21,270 nucleotides of DNA, from contig NZ_FNLM01000024.1 of the NCBI RefSeq assembly GCF_900105725.1, positions 1 through 21,270 of the forward strand, in the 5' to 3' direction. Shown one piece after another: positions 14,830 to 20,983 of the stretch. The stretch is from Gordonia westfalica (GTDB lineage: Bacteria; Actinomycetota; Actinomycetes; Mycobacteriales; Mycobacteriaceae). The notes under the pieces were generated by a model. That model saw only the letters and a program-made list of their open reading frames with translations. It did not search any database and was not told where the DNA came from. A program made the translations under genes and the position numbers. How positions within the stretch are numbered: the first letter of the stretch is position 1; every line of letters begins with the position of its first letter.

Positions 14830-15019
14830 GTTCAAGGTAGGGGACCGCGTGCGGGTGACCTCACTAGGGAACGCCGAGGCGGCTGGGAAGATCATCGCCC
14901 AGGAACGCGTGCCCGACCTACTGCACCGGGTGGAGTTCACTCACGCCACGGCATGGGCGCGGGAGTTGTTCGGCGACGGGTGGTGGTTCGCCGACACCGC
15001 GCTGGAGCACATCGACTGA
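14822..15019 (+). CDS. Small KOW/SH3-like protein, copy 2
   Basis: The protein has 65 residues from ATG 14822 (8-nt overlap with copy 1). MPEFKVGDRVRVTSLGNAEA mirrors the start of copy 1, also at DNA level (14640-14667 versus 14827-14854). The rest has diverged (AAGKIIAQERVPDLL, then GDGWWFADTALEHID). Only the N-terminal barrel strand is shared. It is the last gene before the attachment region. Function unknown. Confidence 0.7.
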   Translation: MPEFKVGDRVRVTSLGNAEAAGKIIAQERVPDLLHRVEFTHATAWARELFGDGWWFADTALEHID

Positions 15020-15058
15020 TTACGAAGGCTCATGCCGCTCTCCATCGACGTGTATGTA

Positions 15059-15099
15059 CAAGTACAGCCACCCAGCGTGGTGCTGGATGGCTGTACTTG
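15059..15099. other. Long hairpin beside the attachment region
   Basis: CAAGTACAGCCA (15059-15070) pairs with TGGCTGTACTTG (15088-15099). After one C-A mismatch, CCAGC (15072-15076) pairs with GCTGG (15082-15086), with loop GTGGT. It has no U-tract in either direction. It closes the 14131-15019 cluster and opens the attachment region. It may act as a transcript end or as a protein-binding site for recombination. Confidence 0.6.
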
Positions 15100-15126
15100 A
15101 ATGCCTTGGCTGTAACCGTGGCTGTA
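15088..15126 (+). repeat. TGGCTGTA repeats, possible arm-type integrase sites
   Basis: TGGCTGTA occurs at 15088-15095, 15107-15114 and 15119-15126; the last two are 12 bp apart. An inverted copy (TACAGCCA) is at 15063-15070. The 12-bp period equals that of the ACGTAAG sites further right, which suggests a second set of arm sites for the left core. Confidence 0.4.
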
Positions 15127-15144
15127 GTCGAGAGCCTGTGTGGT

Positions 15145-15199
15145 CTCTGACCTGGAGCGGGTGACGGGAATCGAACCCGCGTAGCTAGTTTGGAAGACT
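15145..15199 (-). other. attP-like core 1: 3' half of a tRNA-Gly(TCC)
   Basis: On the minus strand 15199 to 15153 reads as the 3' portion of a tRNA-Gly: anticodon loop CTTCCAA, T-arm GGGTTCGATTCCC, acceptor CACCCGC and TCCA end. The match to a tRNA breaks inside the anticodon stem, and no 5' half follows, so it is not a working tRNA. Such half-tRNA cores mark phage attachment sites that rebuild the host tRNA after integration. The 8 bases beyond CCA (CTCTGACC, 15145-15152) are shared with core 2. Confidence 0.75.
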
Positions 15200-15236
15200 C
15201 GCGACGGAGGGGACTGGACCTCACTTTGCGAGATAC

Positions 15237-15255
15237 ACGTAAGTCTAAACGTAAG
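15237..15255 (+). repeat. Left pair of ACGTAAG arm-type sites
   Basis: ACGTAAG at 15237-15243 and 15249-15255 are direct copies exactly 12 bp apart, between core 1 and core 2. Pairs of short direct repeats flanking a core are typical arm-binding sites of tyrosine integrases. Confidence 0.65.
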
Positions 15256-15273
15256 CGTCGGAGTGAAAATGCC

Positions 15274-15329
15274 CTCTGACCTGGAGCCGATGACGGGAAT
15301 CGAACCCGCGTATTCAGCTTGGGAAGCTG
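15274..15329 (-). other. attP core 2: 3' half of a tRNA-Gly(CCC)
   Basis: The minus strand from 15329 to 15282 reads CAGC-TTCCCAA-GCTG, then GGGTTCGATTCCC, the acceptor CATCGGC and TCCA: the 3' half of a tRNA-Gly with anticodon CCC. The 5' half is absent. The core is flanked symmetrically by ACGTAAG pairs and is the one closest to the integrase start, so it is the best candidate for the active attP. Integration is predicted at the host tRNA-Gly(CCC) gene. Confidence 0.8.
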
Positions 15330-15435
15330 TGTTTAGGGGTATGCTCATGGTGGGTCTACTGTCAAGGCTGAGCGAATACCTGCAGGTAACTGAAGTTTTC
15401 ACGAGTTTGTCTAGACAGCGCATAGACTGGGGTAA

Positions 15436-15454
15436 ACGTAAGTACAAACGTAAG
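15436..15454 (+). repeat. Right pair of ACGTAAG arm-type sites
   Basis: ACGTAAG at 15436-15442 and 15448-15454 have the same 12-bp period and flanking AA as the left pair. They end 9 bp before the integrase start, so integrase bound here could also repress its own gene. The stretch 15330-15435 holds no gene; it is the right arm of attP and probably the integrase promoter. Confidence 0.65.
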
Positions 15455-15463
15455 TGAGCCGAT

Positions 15464-16677
15464 ATGCCCCCGAAGAAGCGCCGTAGGGCGAAAGGTGAAG
15501 GCGGACTGTACCAACGGGCCGACGGCATGTGGATGGCGCAAGTCCTCCTCCCCGACGGCAAGTACTACCAACGTGGACGCAAGAAATACGCCGACGCCGT
15601 GGCCGAACTCGCAGCCATGCGGAAAGACCTCGCGAACGGCATCCTCCCCAACGCCGGCCAGATCACCGTCGCCCAGTGGCTGGACTACTGGGTGGACACG
15701 ATCGCCGCGCCACGCCTGAAACCCCGCACCCTCGCCACCTACCGGTCCACCATCAAACACCAACTCATCCCGCATGTCGGGTCGAAGAAGCTGGGGAAGC
15801 TCACCCCCACTGATGTTCGCCGCATGGTCAACCACGTCGCCGACGCACACACCACCCGCACCGCCCAAGCCGCCTACTCAGTGTTGGCGAAAGCGTTGGG
15901 GGATGCAGTGAAAGACGGGAAGATCGGCAACAACCCGTGCGAGCGTATGGACCGCCCCCAGGCCCGCTCCGAGGAGCGCGTTCCCCTCACTGTGGAGCAG
16001 GCACGGGCAGTGCTTCTGCATGTGGCGTCACGTGACGCAACAGACGCAGCCCGCTGGTCATTGGCCCTACTGACCGGTGCCCGCCAAGCCGAAGCTTTGG
16101 GCCTCACCTGGGATCGTGTCGACCTCGGTGTGGGTGTCATTGACATCTCGTGGCAGTTGGCCCGGTTGAAGTTGAAGAAAGGCCCTCGCCCGCAAGGTGA
16201 CGTGTATCCGCGGGAAGCGTTCGACGTCCCCGACACCTTCACCTTCACCCCGGTGCACTGGACGGCGTGCCTGGTGCCCACGAAGACGTCGGGTCGCGTC
16301 GGCTGGTGCCCTTGCTGCCGCCCGTGGTTGCTGCGCTCACCGAATTGTGGGAGCAGAAGGGCAACCCGTCGCAGGGGTTGGTGTTCACCCGGGACGATGG
16401 GGCGGCCATCCAGCCCCGCGACGACACCCTCGCTTGGAAGCAGCTGTGTGTACAAGCCGCGGTAGTGGGGAAGGTGGAGGACGCGCCGGATCAGCACGCC
16501 GCCCGCCACACTGTCGCCACCCTCCTGCAGGAGGCCGGCGTGGAGGAAGCCACCCGAATGGCCATCTTGGGGCACACCACCACTACGTCGCACCGGCAGT
16601 ACGCGCACACCTCCACCGACCTCACCCGCGCCGCCCTCGGGCAACTCGAGAAACTACTCGCGCTTCCCGACGTCTAG
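15464..16677 (+). CDS. int: Tyrosine integrase, one apparent 1-nt frame break
   Basis: Translation from ATG 15464 runs to ~16290, then the homology continues one frame over to TAG 16675-16677. Adding one G to GGG 16291-16293 joins PTKTSG to SRRLVPLLPP and gives 404 residues. Basic start (MPPKKRRRAKGEGGLY, an arm-binding AP2-like domain), core-binding domain ~65-165 (ITVAQWLDYWVDTIA), catalytic domain from ~170. The catalytic set is visible: Arg207 (GARQAEALGL), His345 and Arg348 (HAARHTVATL), His371 (LGHTTTT), nucleophile Tyr380 (HRQYAHTS). It inserts the phage at the adjacent tRNA-Gly core. Without the repair the protein lacks its tyrosine, so an error in the sequence is likely. No recombination directionality factor is evident in the window. 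Confidence 0.92.
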
Positions 16678-17078
16678 CAGTTGGCGTTGGCGAATCGGCG
16701 ACCCGGCACATACGCCGAGTCGACAGTCCGGCCATCCAACTGCACCTGACACTGCGCCGACCATCCACGCGTCTGCATCGACGAACCGATGAGCTGACGG
16801 CCGGGTGAGGTGAACGCCCGGTGGGTGTGGTAGCGCGGCCCGGACCCGATGTTGATCAGTGTGGGCTGGAACACCACATCTTTGGCGACGACGAGACGTC
16901 CGCCGGCCGCGTAGTAGGCGATGTCGTTGCGTGGGGTGTCGGAGGAGAAGAAGTAGCGGACGTGTTCGCCGGGGAAGGCGATGGTCGGGGTGATGTCGCG
17001 GGGTGCGGCGTCGGCTACTCCTGCGCCGAGGGTGGTGGTGAAGAGGGCTGCTGCTGCCAGGGCGATGGCGCGTTTCAT
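16674..17078 (-). CDS. Small secreted protein, lysogenic conversion candidate
   Basis: The protein has 134 residues from ATG (17078-17076), with GGAGAA a few bases before. Residues 1-25 are a clear Sec signal peptide (MKRAIALAAAALFTTTLGAG, cleavage likely after VADAA). The mature part is beta-rich (ITPTIAFPGEHVRYFFSSDT), and the C-terminal region has two Cys (SAQCQVQLDGRTVDSA, final NANC) that could form a disulfide. The CxV..DG..VDSA pattern recalls small MmpS-like secreted actinobacterial proteins, weakly. It is the last gene of the leftward lysogeny operon and its stop overlaps the integrase stop by 3 nt. A role in surface change or superinfection exclusion is inference. Confidence 0.75.
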   Translation of the reverse strand: MKRAIALAAAALFTTTLGAGVADAAPRDITPTIAFPGEHVRYFFSSDTPRNDIAYYAAGGRLVVAKDVVFQPTLINIGSGPRYHTHRAFTSPGRQLIGSSMQTRGWSAQCQVQLDGRTVDSAYVPGRRFANANC

Positions 17079-17098
17079 GGGGTTCTCCGGGTTCGTAA

Positions 17099-17287
17099 TC
17101 ACCGCAGACGGTTCACCACCTGCGGTGAGTAGCTTAAAGCTTCCTGAGTGTCCAGGAGGCGGTTCACAATCTGCCAGAACCGGGTGAGGCTGATGCCGAA
17201 CTCGTCTCGCACCTTCTGCTCGAGGTTGCCGGCGTAGTTCCATCTCCGCCCGGCCAGGTCGAGCATCGCCTTCTCTTCGTCCGTCAT
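17099..17287 (-). CDS. DUF3263-like small protein
   Basis: The protein has 62 residues from ATG (17287-17285), overlapping the upstream stop (ATGA). The pattern RRWNYAGNLEQKVRDEFGIS followed by LTRFWQIVNRLLDTQEAL and a final VVNRLR matches the actinobacterial DUF3263 family, which looks like a small helix-turn-helix. It is likely a DNA-binding accessory regulator. It is co-transcribed with the ImmA-like and repressor genes; the next gene follows after 20 nt. Confidence 0.8.
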   Translation of the reverse strand: MTDEEKAMLDLAGRRWNYAGNLEQKVRDEFGISLTRFWQIVNRLLDTQEALSYSPQVVNRLR

Positions 17288-17700
17288 GCGACGTCACTCC
17301 ACGACCAGTCACCCTCGGTCGCCGCTTCGATCTCGGCGACCTCGATCGGGTCCAGGTGTTGCATCCGCGTCCACGCCGTCTGCTCGTCCACCCACAGATG
17401 CTCAGCGAGCTCAGGCAGTGACGGGTGACGAAGCCAACGGAAGGCGTCCACCAACTGCGGGAGTGTGATCAGCCGGCGAGCCGTCTCACGCTCAATCGTG
17501 TCCTCATCAGCGTCAGGCATCTCCCGGTGCAGCAGCTCGTGGGTGAGGGTGCACCGTCTCTCCGCTTGGGTGAGGCCGCGGTGAATCCAGATGGTGCGCT
17601 CGCCGTTGAGCCCCATCGTTCCGGGTGAGAGTCGCTGTGTGCAGTCGATCGCGATGTGCGGGTAGTCATCGCGGGCTGACCGCCAGGGATGCCAGTTCAT
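17284..17700 (-). CDS. ImmA/IrrE-like metallopeptidase
   Basis: The protein has 138 residues from ATG (17700-17698), chosen because family members begin close to the HPW motif (MNWHPWRSARDDYPH); GTG 17721 is an in-frame alternative. Zinc site HELLH sits in RRCTLTHELLHREM, with a later Glu in ERETARRLITL. The C-terminal half carries HPSLPELAEHLWVDEQTAWT, a small winged-helix-like segment. Proteins of this family cleave phage repressors of the ImmR type in other systems, triggering induction. Here the gene sits directly downstream of the repressor and upstream of the DUF3263-like gene, so a repressor-antagonist or partner role is the natural inference. Confidence 0.85.
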   Translation of the reverse strand: MNWHPWRSARDDYPHIAIDCTQRLSPGTMGLNGERTIWIHRGLTQAERRCTLTHELLHREMPDADEDTIERETARRLITLPQLVDAFRWLRHPSLPELAEHLWVDEQTAWTRMQHLDPIEVAEIEAATEGDWSWSDVA

Positions 17701-17754
17701 GTCCGAAATAGGAACATGCACCTCTGACAGAAACGGCCCTGACCTCGAATAACA

Positions 17755-18502
17755 TCAATGAGATTCGTCAGGGTCTTGGGGTTTGAACCGTGGGTTCCGC
17801 TTGCGGGCGGCCTTCGCATCCTCGGGCCGCTCAGGTTTGGGGACTTGATTCCGGGAAGGCAAGGCTGTGACCTTGCCGCCGGCTGTGGTCTTCTGCTCTT
17901 CACTCGCTTCGCCCGGTGCTCCGGCGACGCGGGCGAATCAGTTGGTAGGGCATCGGAATCCTCCAGGCTCTCGGACGGTCGGCGATCTGCCGACGCGTCA
18001 TCACCTGTGAGCGAAGCCGCCACCCTCCGTGCTAGCCGCCGATACTTGCTCGCGGCTTTCCGGGCTTCGGCCACAATCTCCTGCGCCGTCGCGTCATCTA
18101 CCTGATGGAGACCAGTGCGCCCAAGAAGTCCCGCGGACTGCTCGACCAGTCCAACGAACGTAAAGACGTCCTCGAATGGGATATCAAGTTCGTCGATATT
18201 CGGAACCGCCTCGACAAGTAGGTGAGCTGCTAAAGCGATCTGCCGATGGTCGTTCGGTGTAATCGCCTCCGTAGGCAGCTCGCCGTCCTCGATGTACCCG
18301 ATGTCAGTTAGTACGGCCGAAATGATGTCCGCGTAGTTGGCGCCGGTGATCTCTGAGATCGCACGGAGAGTGGCGACTTCGGGAGCTGCTTCAACCCGCG
18401 CTTCTTCCACGAGTTGACAGTCTGCGGGATGCTACCGATCTGGCGTGCGAACGCCGCCTCGGATGCTCCCGTCCTGTCCAGGTGGGCCTGGACGAACTCC
18501 AC
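17755..18502 (-). CDS. Immunity repressor with N-terminal HTH, two apparent 1-nt frame breaks
   Basis: The start GTG (18502-18500) follows GTGAG by 6 nt. Residues ~5-40 form an HTH (SEAAFARQIGSIPQTVNSWK). Two repairs restore one frame: one base in the GGG run at 18381-18383 (join KQLPEVATLRAI) and one at 17921-17924 (join ASPGAPGEAS). The repaired protein has 249 residues and ends at TGA 17757-17755 with RFKPQDPDESH. After the HTH comes a helical domain (EITGANYADIISAVLTDIGY; HRQIALAAHLLVEAVPNIDE). A low-complexity charged tail follows. Read uncorrected, the first ORF gives only the HTH and the second (18410-17697) lacks it. It likely binds operators near the divergent promoters at 18633-18702 to hold the lytic genes off. 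Confidence 0.8.
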
Positions 18503-18578
18503 AATTTGCTCACGACTCAGAGCCTGCCGTCCGAGTATGAACGTCGCTAGTCATTCGCTCACCCATCCGTCTACCCCA

Positions 18579-18607
18579 CAACGGCCGGAATTGGCGTTTT
18601 GCCGTTG
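18579..18607. repeat. 7-bp inverted repeat in the repressor leader
   Basis: CAACGGC (18579-18585) and GCCGTTG (18601-18607) are perfect complements over a 15-nt spacer that contains its own small hairpin (GGC-GTTTT-GCC). It lies just downstream of the leftward promoter, so it could be an operator or a leader hairpin in the repressor mRNA. GTTGAC recurs at 18604, 18716 and 18731 and is a candidate operator half-site. Confidence 0.4.
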
Positions 18608-18632
18608 ACCGTTTCATCCAGTGTTGGACGCC

Positions 18633-18660
18633 ATCATATCCGCTGGCTGCGGAACTACAA
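18633..18660 (-). promoter_or_regulatory. Putative leftward promoter (repressor operon)
   Basis: On the minus strand, TTGTAG (18660-18655) and TATGAT (18638-18633) are 16 bp apart, with a near-consensus -10. It would drive repressor, ImmA-like, DUF3263-like and secreted protein genes with a leader of about 125 nt. Confidence 0.55.
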
Positions 18661-18672
18661 CGCTGTGATTAC

Positions 18673-18702
18673 TTGCGTAAGCGTCTACCAGTGTCGTATG
18701 TT
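18673..18702 (+). promoter_or_regulatory. Putative rightward early promoter
   Basis: TTGCGT (18673-18678) and TATGTT (18697-18702) are 18 bp apart. It is back-to-back with the leftward promoter (12 bp between -35 boxes), the classical genetic-switch layout. It would drive the Cro-like gene and the early genes to its right. Confidence 0.5.
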
Positions 18703-18784
18703 TTATCCATCGACAGTTGACACCAACCCGTTGACCATGGAGGATGAAGTGGCGTCATACAAACGATGGCCGAAAGGCAGTTGG

Positions 18785-19039
18785 ATGAAACTCACATCCG
18801 GGGACACTCTCCGAGCACTGATGAACCAGCGCGGATTTTCGATGGCCAGGCTTGGGCGGTATGCCGGATGCTCAAAGAGCTTCATTGGGCACCTCTGCGC
18901 CGAGAACAAGACCACGTGCACACCGCAGTTGGCCGAACGCATCGCGGAGGCTCTCGACGTGCCTCTGCATCTCCTTTTCGTGGAGCACGCATCCGCTAGC
19001 AATGGACGTAATAGCAATCAACGGCGGGTGGTCGCGTGA
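18785..19039 (+). CDS. Cro-like HTH regulator
   Basis: The protein has 84 residues; ATG 18785 follows AAAGGCAG. Earlier in-frame ATGs (such as 18737) have no ribosome site. The start MKLTSGDTLRALMNQRGFSM and the helix pair LGRYAGCSKSFIGHLCAENK form an XRE-type HTH, followed by TPQLAERIAEALDVPLHLLF. This family is widespread in actinophages as the first rightward gene opposite the repressor. By position it should repress the leftward promoter and start lytic growth; a dual role as excisionase is possible. Its stop overlaps the next GTG. Confidence 0.85.
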   Translation: MKLTSGDTLRALMNQRGFSMARLGRYAGCSKSFIGHLCAENKTTCTPQLAERIAEALDVPLHLLFVEHASASNGRNSNQRRVVA

Positions 19040-19212
19040 TCGAGCACCCGCGGTCGGTTGTCCGAGCACTCGTTGCCGACTTCGTAGATCACTCCCGTGC
19101 TGACCGCTGCCGGTGCGGGAGCGCGCAGGCCCCTCCCTCTCGCAGGAGCCCGCGCAGGCCGGGGCGGGGGAGCCGCCCCGGTCACCAAACCAGTAGAGGA
19201 GTGAACCGATGA
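19036..19212 (+). CDS. Small hypothetical protein (58 aa)
   Basis: GTG 19036 overlaps the Cro-like stop (GTGA), and the TGA at 19210-19212 overlaps the next ATG, so it links two real genes. Residues 1-33 look natural (VIEHPRSVVRALVADFVDHS, then CRC). The second half is Arg/Pro-rich (RRSPRRPGRGSRPG) and crosses a GC hairpin, so the true C-terminus may differ if a base has been lost here too. No family is recognised. Confidence 0.45.
   Translation: MIEHPRSVVRALVADFVDHSRADRCRCGSAQAPPSRRSPRRPGRGSRPGHQTSRGVNR
19159..19181. other. GC-rich perfect hairpin upstream of the 19209 gene
   Basis: CCGGGGCGG (19159-19167) pairs with CCGCCCCGG (19173-19181) around loop GGGAG. It ends about 12 nt before AGAGGAG, the ribosome site of the 19209 gene. 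There is no U-tract. GCGCAGGCC occurs twice just upstream (19131-19161). Confidence 0.45.
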
Positions 19213-19993
19213 GCTACCCGAGCTATCTGCCCGGCGAGCCGGTCGCCGCTGCCGATCAGTTGTCAGCACTGAGAGATGACCTCGAGCAGCAAGAGTCTGT
19301 CATCGAGCGAGGTCTCGAGTCGTTCATCGAGATAGGCCGCGCCCTGGCGAAGATCCGTGACGATCGCCTTTATCGGCACGAGTATGCGTCGTTCGAGGTG
19401 TACTGCCAGAGCCGGTGGAACCTTAGCCGTAAGCGGGCCTATGACCTCATGAGTGCGGCGACCGTTGTTGACGGCATGGAAGCCGCCCTGGAGATGGCGA
19501 CGTCACCAATTGGTGACACACCGGCACTTCCGGCCAATGAGGGGCAGGCGCGGGAGCTGACAGGCCTTGACCCCGCTGAAGCCGTGGATGTTATGGCGAA
19601 GGTCAACGAGGCCACCGGGGTAGGCCGACCGCGGCGGCGATCCGTAGCGAGATCGGCAGCCGCCGGATCGATCCGGAACCCGACATCGATGCCGAGGTTG
19701 AGGCCGAGCCGGTCGAGATCGCCCCCGGCTTCACCGATGCCGCCCTCGCTGAACTCAACGCTCCCACGCCGACCCCCGCACCGGCACAACCGGCCACGCC
19801 GAAGCGTCGGCCCATCACAGATGCTTTCGACTCCGCGACTTTCAACCTGAAGCGCGCTGTCGAATCGGTCAACCGGCTCGCCGCCGACGACCGCCTGAAA
19901 AGGAACAAGGACCAGATCAAGGCGTCCAACCTCAGCGATCTGATCCGCGTCCGCGACGCACTCAACAGCGTCATCACACAACTAGAAGGATAG
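19209..19993 (+). CDS. DUF3102-like early protein, one apparent 1-nt frame break
   Basis: ATG 19209 follows AGAGGAG. Adding one G to GGGG 19617-19620 joins NEATGG to RPTAAAIRSEIG and extends the protein to TAG 19991-19993, 261 residues. Residues ~20-80 (VIERGLESFIEIGRALAKIR, then FEVYCQSRWNLSRKRAYDLM) match a family of phage and element proteins in which a helix is followed by F..YC..RW..SR..A, DUF3102-like or ParB-adjacent. The middle has EGQARELTGL. The C-terminus is Pro/Ala-rich, then helical (FNLKRAVESVNRLAADDRLK). It is probably DNA-binding, in replication or partition. Uncorrected, its tail turns into Arg/Pro/Ser nonsense. Confidence 0.75.
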
Positions 19994-19996
19994 CCC

Positions 19997-20904
19997 ATGT
20001 CGAACTGGCAGAAAACTTCCGAAGGCGACTTCCACCGTAAGAGCCAGCATCTCGCGTCCGTCGGTGTGACACCGCAGAAGCCGTCGGCGTCGACCATCTT
20101 CGTCGACCCGGCGATGGCGCGTCGTGTACTCGCGAAGAACACACACAACCGACCGATCAAAGAGTCACAGGTAGTGCGTCTCATGGCCGAGATGACTTCC
20201 GGACGCTGGAAGTACAACGGAGAAGCCATCAAGTGGTCGATCGATGATGTCCTCCTCGATGGGCAGCACCGGCTGACTGCACTCGCCCGGATGGACGACA
20301 ACTTTCCGGCCATTCCTTTCCTGGTTGTACGCGGGCTCCCGCAGACACACAAAGCACGATGGATCAAGGGACAACCCGGACGGCCGGCGACCAACTGGTC
20401 CTCGAAGGGCTTCTTGGTTCGACTGATTCGAGGATCGTCGCAGGCGGCATCCGGGTCTACCTGGAGTGGCAGCGTATGGCGTTCTTCGGCGATCAGAAGG
20501 TCGCAAGCAAGATCAGCAACCCGGAGGTAGTCGCCTGGGCCGCCGAGCACCCGGTCGAGATGGCCATCCTTCAGGACCTTGCCAGTCAGCGTCTCCGGCG
20601 CGTCAAGTGCCGACCCAGCGTGACCCTTGCAGTGCTGCTGCAGTTCCGACTGATCGACGGCGAAGCGGCTCGCGAGTTCAGCGAAGGACTCTACTCAGGC
20701 GCCGGGCTCCAGTCCGGCAATCCCATTCTCGCCCTGCGTGACCGACTCGATCGTATCCGCGAAGGCAAAGTCAACGTCAGCGACCGTGATCTCATTGGTT
20801 ACTTCGTGATGGCCTGGAACCACTGGCGCCGTGTGGGAACACGTCCAAGCTGCAGATGCCAGAGGCGGGGCCTGGACGCGCGAGTCCTTCCCGAGGCGGT
20901 CTGA
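19997..20904 (+). CDS. ParB-like (DGQHR-motif) protein, four apparent 1-nt frame breaks
   Basis: ATG 19997 follows GAAGGA and starts 3 nt after the previous stop. Residues ~30-110 hold a ParB/Srx-like domain: VDPAMARRVLAKNTHNRPIK, MTSGRWKYNGEAIKW, VLLDGQHRLTALARM. One base added in GGG 20333-20335 (or near 20344) joins the domain to TQSTMDQGTTRTAGDQL. Three more in GGG 20835-20837, GGGG 20867-20870 and CCC 20890-20892 give RRVGNTSKLQMPEAG, AWTRESFPEAV and the stop at 20904, 303 residues in all. Such proteins are common in phages and mobile elements. A DNA-binding or nuclease role is possible, not proven. With the 19209 gene it looks like an early replication or partition pair. Confidence 0.75.
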
Positions 20905-20983
20905 CTCATGTCCTTCTCGCACTACGCAGATCCAGTCCTGTAGTAGCAGATGAAAACAGGAAGGTCCACGTATCGCTCGGTGA

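Noticed and set aside
15145..15329. Functional tRNA-Gly genes
   Set aside because: Both lack the D-arm and the 5' acceptor strand; homology stops in the anticodon stem. They are attachment cores.
15263..15457. 64-codon open frame across core 2
   Set aside because: It reads through the tRNA half and arm repeats (DLEPMTGIEPAYSA), a frequent false product of antisense tRNA sequence.
17697..17895. C-terminal extension of the repressor in the uncorrected frame
   Set aside because: The residues are Arg/Pro/Ser-rich with no order. The frame reached by one added base gives an acidic/basic balanced tail that stops before the next gene.
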